From Lewinellaceae bacterium (GTDB taxonomy: Bacteria; Bacteroidota; Bacteroidia; Chitinophagales; Saprospiraceae), in contig JADJSY010000033.1 in NCBI GenBank assembly GCA_016711435.1, positions 3,399-67,398 on the forward strand: DNA of 64,000 bases, in the 5' to 3' direction. Below the pieces are notes generated by a model. The model ran no database searches and was not told the DNA's origin. It was given only the letters and a program-made list of their open reading frames with translations. Positions 1 through 9,828 of the stretch are shown one piece after another (the stretch's first letter is position 1; the number at the start of each line of letters is the position of its first letter). The translations under genes and the position numbers were made by a program.

Positions 1-300
1 GAAACGCCGGTCTTCATCCAGGATTTCGTTGCCCGTGATGTCAGATGGCATCAGGTCGGGTGTAAACTGAATGCGTTTGAAGTCGAGATCGAGTACTTCG
101 GCGATGGTGCTGACCAGCAGGGTTTTCGCCAAACCCGGCACACCCACCAGCAATGCGTGGCCATTGGAGAAAAGAGAGATGATAACGGCTCTCACTACAT
201 CTTCCTGCCCGACGATCACTTTGCCTATTTCTGCTGAAAGATCTTTGTATGCCTGTGCGAGTGCATCTACCGCTGCTACGTCCGAATTAAATTGTGCCAT
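1..300 (-). CDS. MoxR-family AAA+ ATPase, N-terminal 100 residues (runs off the window)
   Basis: Only the first 100 codons are inside the window; the gene continues beyond base 1. The ATG is at 298-300. Visible are a VGQE motif near residue 30, typical of MoxR proteins, and the Walker A loop GVPGLAKT at residues 53-60, followed by FTPDLMPSD, the family's conserved stretch before the Walker B motif. MoxR ATPases are chaperone-like and usually work with von Willebrand A or DUF58 proteins in envelope maturation; partners are not visible here. It resembles the complete MoxR at 4775-5770 (shared VIVGQE, PGLAKTL and RIQFTPDL stretches), so the two are paralogues. Family call is secure; specific role unknown. 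Confidence 0.9.
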   Translation of the reverse strand, partial: MAQFNSDVAAVDALAQAYKDLSAEIGKVIVGQEDVVRAVIISLFSNGHALLVGVPGLAKTLLVSTIAEVLDLDFKRIQFTPDLMPSDITGNEILDEDRRF

Positions 301-481
301 TTTATGTGTTTGGATTGTCCTGATGTTTGACTGTATATTTTTTAACTAAAGAGCGATAAACGCCACGATCGCTGCTTTGTTTCGCCGGCGAGGTCGCAAA
401 AGTAGTCAATCAGAATCTTAACAAGGGCATTCGACAAAAAATGCACCGTGAAGACCATGATTTTTAAGATGAAGGAGATTT

Positions 482-2200
482 TTATTCATTCCGTTTTTTC
501 TCCGCAGCAACAGCAGTAGTCGAAATAACTGCTTCCACCACCCAATTGGCGCGCAGGGATTCCAGTTTTTTGGTAAAAATACGTTCCGGCTGTACGTGCT
601 TAAAGTAATTGCCGGTATCCCAGCGGCCATTGTCATTTGCATCTTCGATCAGCAGGATGGTGTAAACAGCCGTGGGCAATCCGGTGTACACTAATTTTTT
701 CGCTGCCGTTGCCGCCAGAAACCTGCGCTCTTCTTCAACCACGCTGCCATTGAGCAGTTGCACCACATACTGTTTGCCCGGCGTCATGTCTTCCACGTTG
801 AGGTTTAGTCCGCCGAGTTGTTTTTCTGTTGGAATATTGAACTGGCGCTGCAACGTATCGGTATTGCTTGTCCCGAAAAAATCGGTTACCGCCCCCGGTA
901 GCAACATCAGGTTATATGTTTTTCCGGGTAGCCAGCTCACGTCGAGCAGCAGTTTTCGCGGCGCAATGGAATCTTTGCGCACCGTAAAATTATTACTGCG
1001 CACGCTATCCACGGACAGGAGCCAGCGGCTGGTATCAAAAGTGGCTGTCGGGGTTTTAAATGCCAGATCGGCAGGTTTGAACTGGCTTTGTGTGATTGTT
1101 TTGGGGGGCGGGCTGGTGCTGACGGGCGTCGCTGCGGGCGCCTGACCGCGCCGCGCAGTACTGCCGCGCGGGCCGGCTATCGGCGCGTCGTCGGCGAAGA
1201 GGAGGCGGTTTTTTTTCAAAAAATCATTCCGGCTCAAGGCTTTCACCTGCACGGTATCCAGGTTGGCAAACAGTTGCCAGGACGTGCTGTCCGGCAGGTC
1301 GTACCAAACGAGCAGGGTATCGAGTGATTTTTCGGTCAAAAACCGCAAACCCGCTTGTTCCGTGCGCAATTGCACCGAATCGGGCGCAGCCGTGTAAATC
1401 AATTTTGCCAGCCCGTAACGGCTCACATTCCGGTCGAACAGCCGGAAACGCGGTTGTTCTTTGAAAACGCGCAGCCGGAGCGGCCCCCGCAGCGAATCGC
1501 TGACGGTGAGCAGGGAATCCATAAATGCGATGCGCTCGTTTTCACCGCTCCATTTCAGGTTTTGGTCGGCATCTTCTATACCTGCCACTTTGTAGCGGCC
1601 CGCTTTCAGGTTTTCCAGCGTAAACTGCCCGGATTTGTCGGTTCTGGAAAAATAATACGGCCGTTCCTGTCGGATCACGCTGTCGGTGAGGATGTCGTAC
1701 AACATGATCGTGATATTTTCAATCGGTTCGCCGGTAAAGGCATCCACGATACTGCCGCCGGCAGACAGGCTGTCGATAAAATCGCCGGTGGAGAAAATAA
1801 AACGCAGGTCGGTCGCGGCATTGCCCTCGTGCAGGTCTTTGACAGATTTCCCAAAATTAATGGTGTACGTGGAATTTTCCCGCAACGCTTCTTCTTCGGG
1901 CAGTTCCACCAGCACCATTTTCCCTTTGAGGGTAACTTTAGGTCGCTTGGCAAGCGGCGGCGAAATAATCACCTGGTTGGCGGCATCGTCGAGGGTAATC
2001 CACTCGTCGAAGTGCAATTCGATGCGTTTTTTATCAAAACGGGTGGTGAAATTGGGCGTACTGGCGATGGAATCCAACTTCGGCGGTGTGAGATCCTTGG
2101 GGCCGCCGGTGGGCGCGCCTTGTCGGGCGCAGGCCAGCGCACAAAGCGCCAGCACGAGTCCTGCTATTATCTGTCGGGAAAAATCAAATATTCGTTCCAT
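482..2200 (-). CDS. Ig-like domain lipoprotein
   Basis: A predicted lipoprotein of about 572 residues. I choose the ATG at 2198-2200 because the next residues (MERIFDFSRQ, then a hydrophobic run ending LACARQG) form a signal peptide with a lipobox ending in Cys; the longer reading from 2236 only adds a polar stretch in front. After the signal come a PTGGPKD segment and a PPKLDS stretch leading into a Big_5/SbsA-type Ig-like domain (about residues 35-130), then repeated prealbumin-like beta-sandwich segments (GGSIVDAFTGEPIENI; later a GLPTAVYTILLIEDAND segment near the C terminus). This arrangement is common in Bacteroidota surface lipoproteins annotated as Ig-like domain-containing. No enzyme motif seen; function unknown. 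It lies between a partial MoxR gene and an adenylate cyclase, all on the minus strand. Confidence 0.75.
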   Translation of the reverse strand: MERIFDFSRQIIAGLVLALCALACARQGAPTGGPKDLTPPKLDSIASTPNFTTRFDKKRIELHFDEWITLDDAANQVIISPPLAKRPKVTLKGKMVLVELPEEEALRENSTYTINFGKSVKDLHEGNAATDLRFIFSTGDFIDSLSAGGSIVDAFTGEPIENITIMLYDILTDSVIRQERPYYFSRTDKSGQFTLENLKAGRYKVAGIEDADQNLKWSGENERIAFMDSLLTVSDSLRGPLRLRVFKEQPRFRLFDRNVSRYGLAKLIYTAAPDSVQLRTEQAGLRFLTEKSLDTLLVWYDLPDSTSWQLFANLDTVQVKALSRNDFLKKNRLLFADDAPIAGPRGSTARRGQAPAATPVSTSPPPKTITQSQFKPADLAFKTPTATFDTSRWLLSVDSVRSNNFTVRKDSIAPRKLLLDVSWLPGKTYNLMLLPGAVTDFFGTSNTDTLQRQFNIPTEKQLGGLNLNVEDMTPGKQYVVQLLNGSVVEEERRFLAATAAKKLVYTGLPTAVYTILLIEDANDNGRWDTGNYFKHVQPERIFTKKLESLRANWVVEAVISTTAVAAEKKRNE

Positions 2201-2263
2201 ACAATTCGGGTGCGAAAGTACGATAACGAAAAGCACATGTCAGACGCGGGGTGTTCAGCACTT

Positions 2264-4644
2264 TCAGTTATTTTCCTGTTCAACAAAATACATACCCACT
2301 AATCCTTTGTTGTGCACTTCTTTTCTCCCCGATAGGTCATTTTAAACTGCTTTTTAACCGCCTGTGCCGTTTCTTCTGAAATATTCACCCGGTTGGGTTC
2401 GCTCAGGGCTTCGAGGCGGGCAGCCAGGTTGACGGCGTCGCCCCAGATATCGTAGGCAAATTTATTTTTCCCGATGACGCCTGCTACTACCGGTCCTGTG
2501 TGGATGCCTACCCGCATGTAGCGGAAAACAGCAAAGGCATTGTCATGGTTGCGTTGTTCAAGCCATGCGCACATTTCAAGCGCAGCGCGCACCGCATCGG
2601 AAGCGTGGGTATCGTTGGGAATCGGCAATCCGCCGGCGCACATATAAGCGTCGCCGATAGTCTTGATTTTTTCGAGTCCGTGCCGTTCACATATTTCATC
2701 GAAGGCCAGAAAGCAGGCATCGAGTTCGTCGATGAGTTCTTTCGGCGTCAATTGGGTGGACAGCTGGGTAAAATTGACAAAATCAGTGAATAGGACGGTC
2801 GCCGACTCGTAGTTGTGCGGGGTGGCATAACCGCGGGTTTTGAGTTCCTGGGCAACCTCGTCCGGCAGGATATTGCGCAGCAGCACGTCGCTTTTGCGGC
2901 GTTCTTCCTCGATCTCGCGGTTTTGCGCCTGAATTCTCCGGTTTTGACCTTTCAGCCGGCGGCTGGCGCGGCGGGCAAACAACCACCCTGCACCCAGCAG
3001 TCCGAGTATCACGAGCAGCAAACTGCCCAGTCCATATGCGAAACGCTGGAAATTGGCTTGTTTGTCCAGTTCCAGTTGGGCGATGTCTTTGTCGCGGCGC
3101 AGCAATTCTACTTCGCGTTCGCGGACCAGCCCCTGTGCGCTGTCGATTTTTTCCTGCTGCCGCAATTCAGCAATGATGCGCTGCTGTTTTTCAGCATCGA
3201 AATTTTGGGCTGCGAGGCGCAGCTCCTGCCTGGCCCGGAGCGCCTGCAGGGTTTGTTCGCGCAGTTGCGCCTGGTCTACCTCTGTTTGTTTTTGCAGCAG
3301 CAGTACCTCGTCTTCGCTGCTGCGCCTTTGGAGGTCGAGGTTTCTATTCAGCAGTTCGAGGCGTTCGCGTTCGAAACGTTCCTGGGCAAGTTCGAGGTCT
3401 TTGATGTTTTGCCGGGTAATCAGGAATTTGATCTGTCCTTCTGCGGCGGCCAGCAAGGTGCGCTGCTGATTCAGGCGTTGCAAACGACTTTGTTCTTCCA
3501 GCCGCACCGAATCGACGATATTGAGGAATTCGCGGTAAAATTCGAAGGCTTTTTCAAAGTCGTAGAGGTCATGGTATAAATCGGCAGCCGTTTTATAGGC
3601 ATTGGAAAGCACGGTAAACTGTTTGGTTTCCCGGGCAAAACGAATGGCTTCGTTGTTGTGGCTCAAGGCGTTGTACAGGTCGTTGCTGCTGAAATAGACG
3701 GTGGCCATGAGGTGTTCCAGGTTGGCTAACGCTGCTTTGTCGTTGCGGCTTGTGAGGATGCCTTTCGCCTTCAGCAGATACTCGATACCCTCTTTGGTAT
3801 CGCCGGTATTGTGCAGCGCAATGCCCATATTGGCAAACATCACTTCCGGGTAATCGCAGGTGATGTAAATGCACTGCAATTCCGCTTTTCGGAAATATTC
3901 CAGGGCTTTCGGGAAGTCGCGCAGCGCAGCGTATTGTCTGCCGAGGTTGTTGTAAAGCAGTCCGCGTTCGGGCGAGGTGCCGAATCGCTCCACCAGGTCT
4001 TCGATGGGCAGGTAGTAGTAAAGGCTTTTACCCGGGTCGCCGTTCTGATCGTAAGCGTTGGCCAATTTCTGGTAAATCTGGACAAGCCTGGGGTTATTGC
4101 CTTCTTCTTTATATTTGATTATCAGTTCTTTATAAAAATATTCCGCACTGTCAAAACGCATATCCAATAAGCAGGCATCTCCCATTTTTTCTTTTATCCG
4201 ATAGTCGTTGGGCTGCAATGCCAATATTTCGCGGTAATAGCGGCGGGCATTGACGTATAGTTTTTCCTGAAAAAAAAGATCGCCCAGGGCGTTCTGAACA
4301 GCCAGTTGAGCGGCGCGGTTGCCGGTGTTGATGATCTTGGCTTCTGCTTCCAGGTAGTACTGAAGCGCCTGTTCCGTTCTGCCCGAACGGGCACAAACTT
4401 CTCCCAGCACCATCGATGAACGGATAATGCCGCCATCGTACCGCAGACTGCGGGCCATAGTGAGGGTCTGGGTAGCTAGCCGTTCCCGCTCGCTGTCGCG
4501 GTCGGAAGCGCGGGCGCGTTCCAGAATATTGTCCACCTCGAACGTGGAGCGTTCGATTTCTTCCAGGCTCTGACTATGCAACATATTGATAGTCAGCAGG
4601 AAAACGGATAATATGGAGATGAAAAGGCGAATAAGACGATGCAA
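2264..4644 (-). CDS. TPR-coupled membrane adenylate cyclase (class III), C terminus frameshifted
   Basis: Signal peptide/N-terminal hydrophobic segment (residues 1-25), TPR repeats (about 60-370), a long coiled coil rich in Q/E/R (about 380-535), one membrane segment (about 540-560) and a C-terminal class III cyclase domain from about residue 614. The metal-binding FTDF and the GDAY and WGDAVNLAAR motifs are present. The substrate-selecting residues are Lys (in KIKTIGDAY) and Asp (in YDIWGD), the ATP-type pair, so adenylate rather than guanylate cyclase is inferred. The uninterrupted reading stops at 2299 with an atypical end (RGEKKCTTKD). Adding one A in the A-run complementary to the T4 at 2321-2324 restores a standard family ending (VHNKGLVGMYFVEQENN) with stop at 2264-2266. 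The break is probably a sequencing error. Paralogue at 37903-39522. Confidence 0.9.
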
Positions 4645-4671
4645 TAATGTAAAGTGAAAGGTTGATGGTTT

Positions 4672-4775
4672 GTGGGGTTTGATGGTTTGAAAAGGTTTGA
4701 TGGTTTGAGGTGGTAACTTTAGGCCATGGGTTATCGCCTCAAACCATCAAACCCTTGCAAACCATCAAACCCACC
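4672..4775. repeat. Intergenic word-hairpin A (46-bp arms)
   Basis: Left arm 4672-4717, 12-base loop, right arm 4730-4775; arms differ at only a few positions. Each arm carries the word TTTGATGGTTTG twice and closes with a GGTGGTAAC / GTTATCGCC apex. The right arm abuts the stop codon of the MoxR gene (stop at 4775-4777). Confidence 0.9.
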
Positions 4776-5770
4776 TAAGGCACTTCCACCGTATTTAGAA
4801 TCTTCGTGATAATATCCTCCTGGGTCACATTTTCGGCTTCGGCTTCGTAGCTCAATCCGATGCGGTGGCGCAGCACATCTGCGCAGATGCTCCGCACATC
4901 TTCAGGAATAACATAGCCGCGCCGCCGCAAAAACGCCATTGCGCGGGCCGCCTGCGCCATGGCAATGGTAGCGCGCGGCGAAGCGCCGTAATTGATGAGC
5001 GGCGTCAGGTTGCGCATGCCGTATTCGCCCGGTGTACGGGTGGCGAACACAATTTCCAGGATATACTGTTCAATTTTTTCATCCATATAAATCCCGTGCA
5101 TCACCTCCCGGGAACGCATCAACGTATTGGTAGACAGTACTTTGTGTACAAGTGGATGTTCGCCGCTCAGGTTGCGGCGCATGATGTCGCGCTCTTCGTC
5201 TTTGGCCGGATAACCGATTTTTACTTTGAGCAGAAAACGGTCCATTTGCGCTTCCGGAAGCGGATAAGTGCCTTCCTGATCGATGGGATTCTGGGTAGCC
5301 AGCACCAGAAAAGGTTCTTCGAGCGGAAAAGTTTCGTTGCCGATGGTCACCTGTCGCTCCTGCATGGCTTCGAGCAGAGCGCTTTGTACTTTGGCAGGCG
5401 CCCGGTTGATTTCATCTGCCAGCACAAAGTTGGCAAAGATCGGTCCTTTGCGCACTGCAAATTCTGATTTGGCCGGATTGTAAATCATGGTGCCGATCAC
5501 ATCCGCCGGCAAGAGGTCGGGCGTAAATTGTATCCGGCTGAACCGGGCATCGACGGCTTGTGCCAATGTTTTGATTGCCAGTGTTTTAGCAAGTCCGGGC
5601 ATACCTTCCAGCAGAATATGTCCCTTGGTCAGCAGACCGATCAACAGGCGTTCGAGCATGTACTCCTGCCCGACAATTACTTTCGCCGTTTCTATTTTTA
5701 ACAACTCAACAAAAGCGCTCTCCTCGTGAATTCGGTGGTTGAGCGCTTGTATATCCACATAGTTTTGCAT
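4775..5770 (-). CDS. MoxR-family AAA+ ATPase
   Basis: Complete MoxR ATPase of 331 residues, the usual family length. Visible are VGQEYMLERLL near residue 35, Walker A GMPGLAKTLA near residue 57, the FTPDLLPADVIGT stretch, Walker B-like ADEINRAPAKVQSALLEAM, sensor 1 in ATQNPIDQEGTYPLPEAQ, and a C-terminal lid domain with GASPRAT (sensor 2 region). In this family such ATPases assist maturation of protein complexes, generally with VWA/DUF58 partners; none is adjacent here. A TATTTTTG element resembling a Bacteroidota -7 box lies at 5794-5801 on the minus strand. Hairpins A and B border the gene on both sides, so it is probably transcribed alone. Family secure, role unknown. Confidence 0.95.
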   Translation of the reverse strand: MQNYVDIQALNHRIHEESAFVELLKIETAKVIVGQEYMLERLLIGLLTKGHILLEGMPGLAKTLAIKTLAQAVDARFSRIQFTPDLLPADVIGTMIYNPAKSEFAVRKGPIFANFVLADEINRAPAKVQSALLEAMQERQVTIGNETFPLEEPFLVLATQNPIDQEGTYPLPEAQMDRFLLKVKIGYPAKDEERDIMRRNLSGEHPLVHKVLSTNTLMRSREVMHGIYMDEKIEQYILEIVFATRTPGEYGMRNLTPLINYGASPRATIAMAQAARAMAFLRRRGYVIPEDVRSICADVLRHRIGLSYEAEAENVTQEDIITKILNTVEVP

Positions 5771-5793
5771 ACCTGTCTGGTTCTAATGACGGG

Positions 5794-5801
5794 CAAAAAT
5801 A
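5794..5801 (-). promoter_or_regulatory. Possible -7 element (TAnnTTTG) of the MoxR gene
   Basis: The minus strand reads TATTTTTG, matching the Bacteroidota -7 consensus TAnnTTTG, 24 bases upstream of the ATG. No TTG at the expected -33 distance was found because hairpin B occupies that position. Confidence 0.35.
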
Positions 5802-5813
5802 GGAACAAATGCT

Positions 5814-5935
5814 AATGATGAATGATGAATGATGAGTTATGAATGATGAATGATGAATGGGAAAATGAAGTATACATTCTTTCCCTTCCAGCCTGAAACT
5901 CCAATAACTCATCACTCATAACTCATAACTCTACT
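5814..5935. repeat. Intergenic word-hairpin B (ATGATGAATGATGA words)
   Basis: Left side 5814-5861 consists of tandem GATGAAT/GATGAGTTAT words; right side (about 5903-5931) carries the complementary ATAACTCATCACTCATAACTC words. The pairing is imperfect. The right side runs up to the stop codon of the acyl-CoA ligase at 5931-5933. Confidence 0.7.
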
Positions 5936-7748
5936 CATACATCTTCTCAATTTCACGCCCGTATTTCTGCATGATGACCCGGCGTTTCAATTTTAACGTC
6001 GGGGTAAGTTCGGCTTCGGTTCCGTCTGCTTTCACCGGTTCCCAGGTGGAGGGCAGCAGGGTGAATTTTTTTACCTGTTCGGCATGGCTGAAATTCGGGT
6101 TGATGCGTTCCACCAGCATTTGATAACGTTCCAGTACCCTGGGATGGCGGATCATGTCAGAGAGGTTGCTCCAGGCAATATCGTGTTTCTGGCACCATTC
6201 TTTGAGTCCTTCTACTGCGGGCACGATGAGGGCGGATACAAATTTCAGGTTTTCGCCGACCACCATTACCTGTTCTACCAGGCGGTGCTCCTTATAAATG
6301 GATTCAATCGGAGAAGGGGCAATATATTTTCCCAGGCTGGTTTTAAGCAACTCTTTTTTGCGGTCTGTGATTTTCAGGAACCGGTACCCTGCTTTCCCAG
6401 GCACGATCATACCAATGTCGCCCGTGTCCAGCCAGCGTTTGCCCTCGATATAACGAATCACTTCCGCCGTTTTTTCAGGTTGTTTGAAATAACCTTCCAT
6501 GATGCCCGGTCCGCTGGCAAGAATTTCGCCCTCACCGGGTTTGTAATCGCGGCTTTCTTCGATGCGCAGTTCGATGCCGTCGAGCACCACTCCCACCGTG
6601 CCGAGCATTGCGGCATGGGGTTCGTACCGACTGAATGTGATACCCGGCGAGGCTTCCGTCAGGCCATAACCCTCCCGGATGGGAATACCGGCGGCATTGA
6701 ATACGCGCATGATTCGGAGCGGACAGGCAGATGCGCCGGTAATAATGCCCTTGATACTGCCGCCGAGCGCTTCCCGCCATTTGGAAAAAATAAGTTTATG
6801 CGCGATTTTCCATTGAAAAGCCTTCCAGCCGCTGTATTTTTTGTCAAAATCCCAGTCTTCTGTCAGGTTCAGCGCCCAGAAGAAAAGTGCTCGTTTCAGT
6901 CCTTTCAGTTCGAGTCCTTTACTGTAAATTTTGTCGTACACTTTTTCCAGCAGGCGGGGTACTGTTGTAAAGAAATGCGGCCTGATTGCTTTCAGATCGC
7001 CCTCTTCGCCTCCGAGGTTGTCGGTTCCGGTAAAGGAAACACTCACCCCGCAACGAATGAAAAAATAAACGGCGACCCGCTCAAAGACATGGCTTACGGG
7101 CAGGAAACTCAACACCCGGTCGCCTGCCACGATGGGCACCAACTTGTGTATAGATTCTACATTGAAAGCAATATTGCGGTGTGTAAGCATGACGCCCTTC
7201 GGATTGCCTGTGGTGCCGGAAGTATAAATCAGGGTACAGAGGTCATCCGGCCGGACAGTCGCCTTGATCCGGTTCACTTCGCTGAGGTCGCCTTCCGTGA
7301 GCAGCACATCCCAGCGCCGGGCAACCGGGTGATCGTAGAACGTGAAAATTTCTTTCACGCCGGGCGCCTTTTCACAGGCCTGATGTACTTTATCGTACAA
7401 ATCGCCCTCTCCAACAAAACAATATTTGACTTCCGATTCATTTAAGATGTACTCGTATTCACGGGAACTGATGGTTGGGTACATGGGTACGTGCAGTATG
7501 CCCAACTGAAGCATCGCAAAATCCAGGATGACCCACTCCGGCGATGTTTTATAAACAACCGAGGCAATTTTATCACCTGGCTGAAGCCCGAGGCCGAGCA
7601 ACCCGAGGCTCATCTGATTGCCCAGTTCCACAATACGGGCAGTGGAGAGGTACTGCCACTGGTTATTTACTTTGTGGCCAAATGCTTTTTCCTGCGGATG
7701 CTGACGCAGCTGTTCATACAAGTAATCGAAAAGGCGATTTTCAGTCAT
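5931..7748 (-). CDS. fadD: Long-chain fatty-acid--CoA ligase (AMP-binding)
   Basis: 605 residues, the length of bacterial long-chain acyl-CoA synthetases. The adenylate-forming signature YTSGTTGNPKGVMLTHRN (about residues 178-195) is intact, followed by SFLPVSHVFERV, GYGLTEASPGI, a YKPGEGEI segment, the LDTGDIG motif and the hinge/KELLKTSLGKYI lysine motif. The reaction is ATP-dependent activation of a fatty acid to acyl-AMP then acyl-CoA, feeding lipid synthesis or beta-oxidation; it acts at the inner face of the membrane. The exact chain length cannot be read from sequence. A possible promoter (TTG, 22 bases, TATTTTTA) lies about 60-90 bases upstream. Stands alone between hairpin B and an AT-rich gap. 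Confidence 0.92.
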   Translation of the reverse strand: MTENRLFDYLYEQLRQHPQEKAFGHKVNNQWQYLSTARIVELGNQMSLGLLGLGLQPGDKIASVVYKTSPEWVILDFAMLQLGILHVPMYPTISSREYEYILNESEVKYCFVGEGDLYDKVHQACEKAPGVKEIFTFYDHPVARRWDVLLTEGDLSEVNRIKATVRPDDLCTLIYTSGTTGNPKGVMLTHRNIAFNVESIHKLVPIVAGDRVLSFLPVSHVFERVAVYFFIRCGVSVSFTGTDNLGGEEGDLKAIRPHFFTTVPRLLEKVYDKIYSKGLELKGLKRALFFWALNLTEDWDFDKKYSGWKAFQWKIAHKLIFSKWREALGGSIKGIITGASACPLRIMRVFNAAGIPIREGYGLTEASPGITFSRYEPHAAMLGTVGVVLDGIELRIEESRDYKPGEGEILASGPGIMEGYFKQPEKTAEVIRYIEGKRWLDTGDIGMIVPGKAGYRFLKITDRKKELLKTSLGKYIAPSPIESIYKEHRLVEQVMVVGENLKFVSALIVPAVEGLKEWCQKHDIAWSNLSDMIRHPRVLERYQMLVERINPNFSHAEQVKKFTLLPSTWEPVKADGTEAELTPTLKLKRRVIMQKYGREIEKMYE

Positions 7749-8368
7749 ATCTTATTGGTTTTCAACATGTTTTCGCATAAAAAATTGACTCTTAAAACAA
7801 TTTGTAAAAATACCCGACAGGTTTTTTCGAAAGCCAAAAGTGGGTAATTTTTTTAAAAAATTTAATACTAATTTAAAATACAGAATTCAAATGATCGAAT
7901 AGGAGAAAACGCGGATTTATCCATAATTAATTTGTGTCATGTAAAATATTGAAATATTATTGGCCGGAGCAATTTGACACAAATAATTTTTTTACTATAA
8001 AAACAAGCCATCCGCTTGTAAATGCGGTTAGAAAGCTTCAATTTTGTAATTCTTGTGGGAAAAGTCATCTTCTTCACCGGCATATATTCTGAATTGCCCG
8101 GTTTTCTTCTGAAGATGTACCTTATCAATTTTTTGTGGTTTCGTGCAATAGAGGATCTCAGCAGATCAGCTCGATGAAAGCAATGTGTTCACTATCGACT
8201 TCGTATATCTTCTTGTGATGATGCGTCGACTGGGAAAACAGAACTTTTTGTCCCTATTACAATCAAATGAACACGCAGCGCAGGGATGTCGTCCGTATTG
8301 CCAGATTGAAGGTATACTGAGACATCGTACTTTGAATTCAATTGTTTTATGTCCGATAAACAGCAGGT
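7749..8368. other. AT-rich intergenic gap with no recognisable gene
   Basis: About 620 bases between the divergent starts of the acyl-CoA ligase and the TPR gene. Only short, unconvincing reading frames occur. A possible promoter for the ligase sits at 7805-7837 (minus strand TTG at 7835-7837, 22 bases, TATTTTTA at 7805-7812). No tRNA, riboswitch or long inverted repeat was recognised, unlike most other gaps in this window. Confidence 0.5.
7805..7837 (-). promoter_or_regulatory. Possible Bacteroidota-type promoter of the acyl-CoA ligase gene
   Basis: Minus strand TTG (7835-7837), 22-base spacer, then TATTTTTA (7805-7812), one mismatch from TAnnTTTG. The ATG is 57 bases downstream. Confidence 0.35.
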
Positions 8369-9211
8369 GTGATGAATAATACACAAGTGCCACCACTTAA
8401 ACTGATTTTCAGGGGTAGGCTCGAGTTTGGCTCCGAGCGCACTTTTAATATGGTGTTGCACCATTGGAACACCAGGGTTGAAAGTTATTTCAAAGCCGAC
8501 GTGCTGCTGAAAGCAGAAGACGTATTTCATGCGGATTCATTTACGCTCGATGTGCCGCAACAGGTGCTGATGAGTACGGAAAAACATTGGCGCAGCACTA
8601 CCGCGCTCCTGAAAGAGATTGCCCAATATGCCCTTGCGGGTAATGTGGGCGCCTGGTGGGTCAATAGCGGACAGGTGCTGGCACAATATACCATCGAACC
8701 GCAAAGCGACAAATCGGCTGTGGTGGAATTCATCAGAGGCCGTGACCTCGTACAACAGGGCGGTATGGAGATGGCTTCGGAAGCATTGAGCAGTGCGATC
8801 TCCAAATTTGAACGCAATGCCCTGGCCTACGAACGCAGGGGTTATGTGAATTATAAACTCAAGAACTTCAAAGACGCCCTGTACGATTTTTCTAAAAGTA
8901 TCGGTATCAATCCCAACAATCCGGAGCCATACTATGGTTGTGGTAAAGTGAAGATGATTATGAACGACTGGGACAATGCTATTCTGGATTTTGACGCTGC
9001 CATCAAGGGATCTTTGGCCGTGCAGCCTTTGCACTGGCTGGCCCGTTTGCGCAAAGGAGAATGTATGTTTCATTCCAAACGGTATGCCGAGGCGATCCCG
9101 GAACTCAAGTTGTTTTTGCAGCGAAAACTGGCTGAGACGCATCCGGCTTATCGCTTCCGCCCGAAAGCGGAATTTCTGCTGGCTGAATGCCAAAAGATGT
9201 TAGCGGCCTGA
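8369..9211 (+). CDS. TPR-repeat protein of unknown function
   Basis: 280 residues with two parts. The first 130 residues (LIFRGRLEFGSERTFNMV onward, containing a lone GNVGAWWVNSGQVL segment) match nothing I recognise. The second half (about 150-275) holds three TPR-like units: ALAYERRGYVNYKLKNFKDAL, PEPYYGCGKVKMIMNDWDNA and LARLRKGECMFHSKRYAEAI. No signal peptide or membrane segment, so cytoplasmic. The start is the first of two adjacent ATGs; no clear ribosome site is seen, which is normal in Bacteroidota. Single-gene unit with a possible terminator at 9303-9340. Probably a protein-interaction scaffold; no function can be assigned. Confidence 0.75.
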   Translation: MMNNTQVPPLKLIFRGRLEFGSERTFNMVLHHWNTRVESYFKADVLLKAEDVFHADSFTLDVPQQVLMSTEKHWRSTTALLKEIAQYALAGNVGAWWVNSGQVLAQYTIEPQSDKSAVVEFIRGRDLVQQGGMEMASEALSSAISKFERNALAYERRGYVNYKLKNFKDALYDFSKSIGINPNNPEPYYGCGKVKMIMNDWDNAILDFDAAIKGSLAVQPLHWLARLRKGECMFHSKRYAEAIPELKLFLQRKLAETHPAYRFRPKAEFLLAECQKMLAA

Positions 9212-9302
9212 ATAGTATCTTAAAAAATTACTGAAAACCAGCATGTTATACAGTAACCGGGTTGGTTTTTTCAAGAGTTAATACAAAGGAAGAGTGTAAT
9301 GG

Positions 9303-9340
9303 GTAATTATGGCAACGGCTGTAATTACCTGTTTTTTTTG
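9303..9340 (+). terminator. Probable intrinsic terminator after the TPR gene
   Basis: GTAATTATGGC pairs, with one mismatch, with GCTGTAATTAC across a short loop, followed by CCTG and a T8 run. It lies between convergent genes and ends a few bases from the paaI stop. Confidence 0.55.
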
Positions 9341-9344
9341 TTCT

Positions 9345-9785
9345 TCACTCCCACACCTGCCGCTTCCGATACGCTACCCCGCGAAAAAAGGCAACCGGCG
9401 AGCCGTCCTGCCTGGTAACGGTGATAGCGTAGTTGGAAATATGGTTGCCGAGATTTTCTTCGGTAGCGACAGCCCTCAGTTCGTCATGTTCCCGGACGGG
9501 TGCAATATGTTCGATGCTGCAATGTATGGATACCGCATGGCGGCCCTGCGAATTGCAGGCAAAGGCAAAAGCGCTGTCGGCCAACGAGAAGGTAATGCCG
9601 CCATGCGCCACGCCGAAGCCGTTGAGCATCTCGCCGCGCACCCGCATTTTCAGGGTGCAGGCGCCCTCCTCAACTGAAACGAGTTCCATACCCATCCATT
9701 GACTAAACGGGTCGTTGTCGAACATCCGGTGAAAAATTTCTTCCGGGCTCAGATGTTCGGGATGGTGATCGTTTTCTTTTTCCAT
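9345..9785 (-). CDS. paaI: PaaI-type hydroxyphenylacetyl-CoA thioesterase
   Basis: Hotdog-fold thioesterase. I prefer the ATG at 9783-9785 (MEKENDHHPEHLSPEE; about 146 residues), matching family length; an upstream ATG at 9836 would overlap the preceding gene by 8 bases. The diagnostic block NGFGVAHGGITFSLADSAFAFACNS contains the HGG and catalytic Asp of PaaI enzymes, followed by IEHIAPVREHDEL and a C-terminal VAFFRGVAYR. The known family role is hydrolysis of dead-end (hydroxy)phenylacetyl-CoA thioesters to release CoA during phenylacetate breakdown. It follows the PaaE-like gene on the same strand with little or no gap, so the two are surely co-transcribed. The catalytic paaABCD genes are not in this window. 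Confidence 0.85.
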   Translation of the reverse strand: MEKENDHHPEHLSPEEIFHRMFDNDPFSQWMGMELVSVEEGACTLKMRVRGEMLNGFGVAHGGITFSLADSAFAFACNSQGRHAVSIHCSIEHIAPVREHDELRAVATEENLGNHISNYAITVTRQDGSPVAFFRGVAYRKRQVWE

Positions 9786-9828
9786 AAAAGCAAGTTGTGC
9801 GAGATAAATGGATTTTTTCCTTACAACA

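Noticed and set aside
6084..7445. Long 453-codon frame on the plus strand across the acyl-CoA ligase gene
   Set aside because: It is antisense to a clearly conserved enzyme, shows no family motif, and is a by-product of codon bias.
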